Assembly (NCBI RefSeq): GCF_945859685.1
Contig: NC_079147.1
Location: forward strand, 191,067,174-191,131,173
DNA length: 64,000 bases
Reading direction: 5' to 3'
DNA from: Eupeodes corollae
Taxonomy: Eukaryota; Arthropoda; Insecta; Diptera; Syrphidae
The notes below the pieces were generated by a model. It was not told the DNA's origin. It saw nothing but the letters and a program-made list of their open reading frames with translations, and did not search any database. This document shows positions 58,600-64,000 of the stretch, in pieces; position 1 is the first letter of the stretch, and each line of letters starts with the position of its first letter. The translations under genes were made by a program, and so were the position numbers.

Positions 58600-59640
58600 T
58601 AAAAATTATTGGATGTTATTATCAAAATGGGTGCTGTGTTAAGAAAGTTTACCGCGCACTTCTTCCATTTTATGGTCGGTTTAATTTACCCACTGAAGCG
58701 GCTATTCGGGCTTTTGTGACTTAATTTTCTCACCAAATTAACATTGTTGGACACAAACACGCTCACGTAGAGTGCGAACTGAAGAAAATACCTGTATCGG
58801 CCAGTGTTAATGATGACCAGACCATCAATTATCGATACTTCGCCGTTCGCAGCAATTGGGCCTCTGTAACTCGGCAACGTGGAAAATTTTGAGGAAAGAT
58901 TTAGGTGTGATGCCTTTTAAAATACAGCTAGTGCAAGAATTAAAGCAAAACGACCTACTGCAACGTAGTTTTAAGCGAATGGACTCTTGAAAAGTTTTCC
59001 ACTTTTTTACCGAAAAATTGTGTTCAGCGACGAAGCTCCTTTTTGGTCCAATGGTAGGTAAATAAGCAGAACTGTCGAGTTTGGAGTGAATATCAGCCAG
59101 AAGCATTTCAAGATCTTCCAATGCATTGAGAAAAAGCCACATTTTGGTGCGGTTTATGAGCTGGTGGCATCATTGGACAGTAGTTTTTCAAAGATAATGA
59201 GAATCGTAACGTTACCGTGAATGGTGAGCGCTGCCGTGATATGATATCAATCTTTTTTTTGCCCAAAATGCAAGGGCTTGACTTACATGACATGTGGTTT
59301 ATACAAGACGGTGCTACATGCCACACAGCACGCTCAACAATGGACTTATTTAGAGGCGAGTTCGGTAAACATTTTATTTCACGTTCTTTACCGGTCAATT
59401 GGCAGCCTAGATCGTGCGATTTAACGCCTTTGTTAAAGATCATTTATATACAGACAAACCCGGATCAATTGACGCATTGGAAAACAACATTGGAGCATTT
59501 ATTTATGAGCTACCGACCGCAATGTTGAAAAGAGTATGCCAGAATTGGACTAATCGGATGGACCACTTTCCTACACCTTTTAAGAAATCACCCTTTAAAT
59601 CTAATCACCTTAGGGTAAATGTAGCATAGTTCTTAAAGAA
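58600..59640 (+). pseudogene. mariner/IS630-type transposase relic (DUF4817-like N-terminus), near full length
   Basis: Across several frames the order is YRALLPFYGRFNLPTEAAIR (DNA-binding helix-turn-helix, 58640-58710), SVNDDQTINYR (58800), IQLVQELKQND (58920), EWTLEKFSTF, a KIVFSDEA-like first Asp region near 59010-59040 and NKQNCRVWSEYQPEAFQ (59065-59115). The longest fragment is 59217-59528: NGERCRDMIS, WFIQDGATCHTAR (second Asp) and NWQPRSCDLTP. Codons to 59629 (VCQNWTNRMDH) are C-terminal. At least four frame changes and stops make it dead. Related to the relic at 1-860. No terminal repeats could be placed. Confidence 0.82.
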
Positions 59641-60198
59641 AGAAGTGTAAGGTATATTTAAAGCACAATAAACATGCAACATTTTTAACCGAAACAAGCA
59701 TTTTGTAATTATTACATATGCATCTAGATGTATTAAATTGACATAAAATATTAATTTACTTTGATCAAATGATATGTTCTTTAAAAGAACATATCAATTA
59801 TTTAAATACGTTTTAATTAAAACTATGAAACCTACAAAAAAAAAATAATCCAACAAGTTAAAAGACTTGAGTAGGTATATCCACTTTATAAATCTTTAAA
59901 TAATTTGTAGATATACAAACTTCGAGTACCCTACTTACCTGCTTCCAATTTAAATGACACTATAACACTATTAATCTCAAAACAAGATAAACTTAATAAA
60001 TCAAATTTGTATTACACAAATTTCCATATCTTCTCCTCTCTTGAGCTCTGATAACAATTATTAGATATTAAATATGCATACCTACATTTCTTTTCCAAAG
60101 CTTCGCGTGTTTAGTTGCAATTAAATTTTAAAATGCTTTGAAACAATATTGTCAATTACGACTGTAATCAACATTAGTATAAAAATGTATATATTATT
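59641..60198. other. AT-rich upstream flank of the serine-rich gene
   Basis: No coding sequence. A short inverted repeat at 59772-59799 (ATATGTTCTTTAAAAGAACA) could fold into a hairpin. Regulatory elements of the following gene probably lie here. Confidence 0.35.
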
Positions 60199-60233
60199 TA
60201 TAAAACATCATTCTTGTGTTTCTAAGTTCAGTG
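60199..60233 (+). promoter_or_regulatory. core promoter: TATA box and initiator
   Basis: TATAAAA at 60199-60205 and TCAGTG at 60228-60233. Taking the A at 60230 as +1, the TATA box starts at -31, the canonical spacing of fly promoters. Confidence 0.75.
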
Positions 60234-60275
60234 TCATTTTGAGTGCAACTATATGTGGGATAGAGTTACAAAAAG

Positions 60276-60569
60276 ATGCATTTGAAAAGTACATTTTTAA
60301 TTTTGGCAATAGTTTTGTCAGTGATGATTTTGGAAATATGGAGTGTACCTCCGCCAAAAGATAAATCTTCATCGGCGTCGTCATATTCGTCATCAGAATT
60401 GGAATATTCAAGTGAGGAGTCTTCATTGTCATCTTCATCATCGTCTTCATCATCATCAGAAAGCAGTGAAGAATCTTCTCAAAATAAAACAACATTTTCG
60501 AATGACAATGACCAGAATACCGGTGGAGAATACACTGTTACAGAAATGTACGATGAAGTTACTACATAA
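60276..60569 (+). CDS. serine-rich small secreted protein (97 aa), unknown function
   Basis: Intronless frame starting 46 bases after the predicted transcription start, context AAAAAGATG. Residues 1-23 form a clear signal peptide (LKSTFLILAIVLSVMILEIW). The mature part begins VPPPKDK, then residues 31-68 are mostly Ser with Tyr and Glu, including a run of ten Ser, and acidic SSEE/ESSEE motifs suited to casein-kinase-type phosphorylation. Asn 70 in NKT is an N-glycosylation site. The tail is acidic (GGEYTVTEMYDEVTT). The product would be strongly acidic, flexible and extracellular. I do not recognise an orthologue; glue, cuticle, mineral-binding or seminal roles are all possible. TATA, initiator and poly(A) signal around it make it the most convincing host gene here. 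Confidence 0.75.
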   Translation: MHLKSTFLILAIVLSVMILEIWSVPPPKDKSSSASSYSSSELEYSSEESSLSSSSSSSSSSESSEESSQNKTTFSNDNDQNTGGEYTVTEMYDEVTT

Positions 60570-60641
60570 TATAGATTCAACGGACGTTTCCTTAAAAAAC
60601 CCATAATAGTGTCTTAATCGAGTGTTATGAAACTTTTTTTT

Positions 60642-60647
60642 AATAAA
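60642..60647 (+). terminator. poly(A) signal of the serine-rich gene
   Basis: AATAAA, 73 bases after the stop codon. Confidence 0.65.
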
Positions 60648-60669
60648 TTTGATCCTTAGCGAAATGTGA

Positions 60670-62049
60670 GTTCGTTTTAATTTTTGGATTTACTTTTGAA
60701 GGATTTTATAGTTCTTTAGTTTATTGAGACTACTGATCGTAAAACGCCTTAACGAAAATAAAGTCCTTAAAATAACGATATTTAAATTTATTCTAGATTC
60801 CCAGTAAATTTTTGGGTAAGAAATTGTATAAAACGAATCTCATAATTTTGAATTTCTATTTAAAAATTTGATTGTGAAACTTAAAACAGTTTAGTTTTTG
60901 AGGAACATTAATCCTATTTTGTTCACGTATTTTATTAAATACCAACTTTTCGAAATAACTTGCTTTCAATGATCACATTTTTTCGCTAAATTTTCCAAAT
61001 AAGTAAACTTTATATTTACATGAATATTTCTTTCAAACAACATTCCATTGTTTTAAATATATGTATCTTAAAATCATTGAATATACATGCATGCAACCAA
61101 ATCTAGCTTTGAATCAAAACGAGGATATTTTAAAAACAGTAAATATTTGAATAAAGCGTTTCTCTTTTTTTATTTGTTTTCCTATTTTTTAACCATAAAA
61201 CCAATATCGATATATTCCTCATAGAAATGGCAATAGAATGGCGTGTAGATAAAATTGAAAGAAAAAATGTTATACAAACAAAAATGTGACTAAATATTTT
61301 TGTATTGCTATAAATAACTGACACGATGTTGGCCATTATATATCTGGGAAAATCTAATAAAAAAATTCAATTTTTTAGATCTAAAATCTACATATAATAA
61401 ATATTGTATTTTATATTATTCTGTAAGAGTTGTGTGTAATTTCTGCCTTTATTAAAAATTCACAAAATATTTTAAAAATTAGCAGGAATGTGTTTTGTGA
61501 AATAACATTTCGTTACAAATTATTTTTAAACAAAATTTGACAGCAAATCTCGTCATAATTTTTATTATTAATTTTATTTCTTATTTGAAAACTAAAATAC
61601 ATCAGTTATAAAGGGCACCTAAACTATTTCACAAGTCTTTGTCAGTAGACTTGAACAAAATACAATAGAAACGGCAACAACTAAATCTACTTTATTAATT
61701 TTAGTAATTTTTTAATTCCAAATATCTTTTTTTTTGTTGTGAAATTCACAACTGAAAAATTGTATTAGAATAAATTTTTTGTAAGAAATATAAGATTTTT
61801 ATTAATTTCCATTAATGAATAAAACTTTTTATATTATTTTGGCAAAGGTTGATTAAATTTCTAAAGACACCCAAAAAAAGTAAGTAATTAAGTAATTTTA
61901 AAATGAAAATTATTGAATATAACGATTAAGGAAGATTAAATCAGCAAAACCTCAGTTTCAAATCCCACCTCTAACTTTTTCTATCACTTCTAGGTTTTGA
62001 AATATAAAATATTAAAACTGTTAAAAATAACCAAAACCGGTGTTCTTAA
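60670..62049. other. AT-rich non-coding interval
   Basis: No recognisable coding sequence or repeat structure. Confidence 0.3.
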
Positions 62050-62840
62050 GGCTAAAGCTAAGGCTAATTTGGTGCCCATATAACAGAGCCTAGAATCTTG
62101 TTAGCTTTTTTAACTATAAAGTTATAATGGTCACAGAACGTTAATTTACCGTCAAGAATAACACCTAAATCAGAGAAAACGGAAAGCTTACAAAGGGAGG
62201 AAGAATTTAATAAATAGTTATAATCTATATGCGTGTCTATATGCGTGTAAAACACATATTTTTATATTTTTCAATATTCAATAAAAGTCGGTTTGTATTG
62301 AACCATTCCCTAAAACTATGAAGATCTTCTTGAAGCTGTGAGCAGTCATTAATTGAACTAATAGATTTGAAAATTTTAATGTCATCAGCGTATATTAAAA
62401 CGGAAGAGTTTTTTATATCGGATGTTATGTCATTTATATATAAGATAAATAATAAAGGACCTAAATGGCTACCCTGTGGAACACCAGAGTTGACGTAAAA
62501 TTGGTCGGAGTGTTCATTCTGAATGTAACGCTATAATTTCTGTTCTTAAGATAAGACGAGATCCACGTCAAGAATTTGTCGTTAAACCCTAAGGCCTTAA
62601 GTTTATGGACTAAAGTCTTGTGATACAATTTGTCAAAGGCTTTACTGAAATCTATGAATCCGCAATCTACTTGCTTACGATCTTCGAAGGAGTCAAGGCA
62701 GAAAGAAGTAAAATGAAGTAGGTTTGTAATTGTTGATTTATTCTGGACGAAACCATGTTGATTTTCACATACAATTGAATTACAATTAAAGGATAATATC
62801 TTACAGATAATGGACTCAAATCGTTATTTCATTCTTTGAA
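62050..62840 (-). pseudogene. Jockey-like non-LTR reverse transcriptase relic, relatively well preserved
   Basis: Minus-strand reading gives DCGFIDFSKAFDKLYHKTL near 62610-62665 (motif A with its Asp), VNSGVPQG then HLGPL near 62460-62495 (motif B), and a YADDIKIFKSISSIND block near 62360-62410 with the catalytic Asp pair intact. EWFNTNRLLLNIEK follows near 62280-62325, then SDLGVILDGKLTFCDHYNFI and KKANKILGS down to 62085. Few frame changes, but both ends are missing and there is at least one break near 62515. Probably the same family as 45800-46900. Confidence 0.8.
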
Positions 62841-63479
62841 ATTGTGTAAAATATATACAAAAATTATCACCCTGACTTTAAGAAAAGTAAGAGTTTTTTT
62901 TGTACCTTTAGTACCTGGTACAGGTAAATTGGCCGCCGCCCCAACCTAGCAAGTATGTATACCTTCATAGTATACACTAACACTATTCTGTACGATACAT
63001 TTTGTTACAAAGAAAATAAGTAACGTCTGGCGGCCCTGGGCTCTTGGACTAAAACAGAGGGTACGATAATTTGATTGATTTGATTTTCCAAAGTAAAGTA
63101 TCTTTCTTTTACTTCAATACCATATTTTATTTTTGAAAACCGTTAGCATAAAGGGTATAGCATTCGCCTCAGATTTTGCTGGACAGGTTTGAGCTAAAAG
63201 TTTATAAAGATTTTTTTTTTAAATTATGATGAAATAATATAAATATTTTAAGTGGCTTTTAAAGAAAAATGATCATTGATTTCGAAAACCAACTCGATTT
63301 TGATTGATAAGAAGCTACTTCATAAATTATGGTAGCTTCAAAAAGCATTATATACGTTTTTTTATTTTAAAAAGTAATACCTCAAAAACCTGACGTGATA
63401 CATTAACTTTGAATTTGGATTTGAATGAATACCATGAAAACCCATTGGAAAAGTTAAATTTTACTACCCGAAAGAAATT
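62841..63479. other. interval without recognised genes
   Basis: AT-rich apart from a slightly GC-richer patch at 62930-63060 (GGCCGCCGCCCC and GGCGGCCCTGGGCTC), which may be the end of a transposon I cannot name. Confidence 0.3.
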
Positions 63480-64000
63480 TCTTCGAACAATGTAATTTAA
63501 GAAAATGTATGTACGTACATGGGACTCCTATAAAGAATCCCTAAAAATCTACAAGTAGACACTAAGGAAATCCAAGCAATCTTCTTGGCTATCCCTCTGT
63601 GGCATGATAGAAGAAACTTCTGAAGCCTCTAGGTTACGGAAAATTCTTTCAACTAATCCAGCTATGCCGAGCTGCTTGAAAAATACAGACGGCTTGTGGA
63701 CAAATAAAAGTAATGCAACAGTTATATACGTTCAAATTCAAATACAACATATCCACAAGGTCTGATCACAAAGGATAAGCTACAATGGGCTCTCAACACC
63801 TTCAAACCATTTAAAGCTGCAGGACCAGATGGAATAATACCAGCCGAATTACAAAGACTTCTGATATAATTGCACCAATCTTTTAGGCAATTTTTACCAG
63901 CTGTCTTTACCTGTTTCATGTTCCCTCAGCATGGAGAGAAGTTAAAGTTGTTTTTGTACCTAAAGCAGGTAAATGCTTCCAAGTCAATCCTAAAAATTTA
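63480..64000 (+). pseudogene. non-LTR retrotransposon relic (R1/Jockey-like), continuing past the window
   Basis: The connector region before the reverse transcriptase reads KQSSWLSLCGMIEETSEASR and LRKILSTNPAMPS (63570-63670). WALNTFKPFKAAGPDGIIPA follows near 63785-63845 and SAWREVKVVFVPKAGK near 63925-63975, the standard entry blocks of the reverse-transcriptase domain. A few frame changes show decay. The catalytic part would lie to the right of the window. Confidence 0.75.

Noticed and set aside
1..64000. CRISPR arrays, bacterial operons, tRNA and rRNA genes
   Set aside because: None seen; the window is eukaryotic and no cloverleaf or rRNA-like sequence was recognised by eye.

Overview
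The window is AT-rich eukaryotic DNA that reads as a fly (dipteran) genome. The reasons are an errantivirus of the 17.6/297/gypsy type, Jockey-, R1- and RTE-like non-LTR retrotransposon remains, mariner and hAT transposons, and a TATA + TCAGTG-initiator promoter of fly type in front of a small intronless gene. I cannot name the species. About half the window is recognisable transposable element at very different stages of decay. Host genes are few and small.

Region by region. 1-4860: a decayed mariner/IS630-type transposase is split in its last codons by a 3,991-bp hAT element (821-4811) with an exact 8-bp target duplication. 5290-6095: minus-strand RTE-like relic. 6100-9116: non-coding AT-rich DNA with CT-rich stretches and one weak candidate for a short first coding exon (8338-8387). 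9117-19340: an apparently perfect head-to-tail duplication of a 5,112-bp unit carrying a Jockey-like relic, either a very recent duplication or an assembly artefact. 19341-25560: AT-rich DNA, a 768-bp inverted-repeat structure, and a minus-strand Jockey-like relic.

25717-35921 is the centrepiece: a young RTE-type retrotransposon on the minus strand, interrupted by an endogenous retrovirus (errantivirus, 27537-34255) with two 404-bp LTRs identical by eye, a CGCG target duplication, intact gag and pol, and an env frame broken only at one A-run. If the retrovirus and one target copy are discounted, the two halves of the RTE frame are in phase (464 + 548 codons). The RTE was therefore an uninterrupted about 1,012-codon frame when the retrovirus landed.

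35932-53002: AT-rich DNA, Jockey-like and other reverse-transcriptase relics, a 200-N assembly gap (45200-45399), a dispersed non-coding repeat, a second internally deleted RTE copy (49888-51300), a TTAA-flanked 750-bp terminal-inverted-repeat element (51472-52221), and a 5'-truncated mariner (52280-53000). 53003-64000: two small putative secreted-protein genes (54129-54362 minus; 60276-60569 plus, with TATA, initiator and poly(A) signal), a second copy of the dispersed repeat in the opposite orientation (56220-57670), a second mariner/IS630 transposase relic (58600-59640), and reverse-transcriptase relics at 62050-62840 and from 63480 past the window edge.

How the parts relate: the window is mainly a record of nested insertion, with hAT into mariner and errantivirus into RTE. 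The only parts likely to be expressed as host genes are the two small secreted-protein genes. The errantivirus is the only element that looks young and nearly complete.
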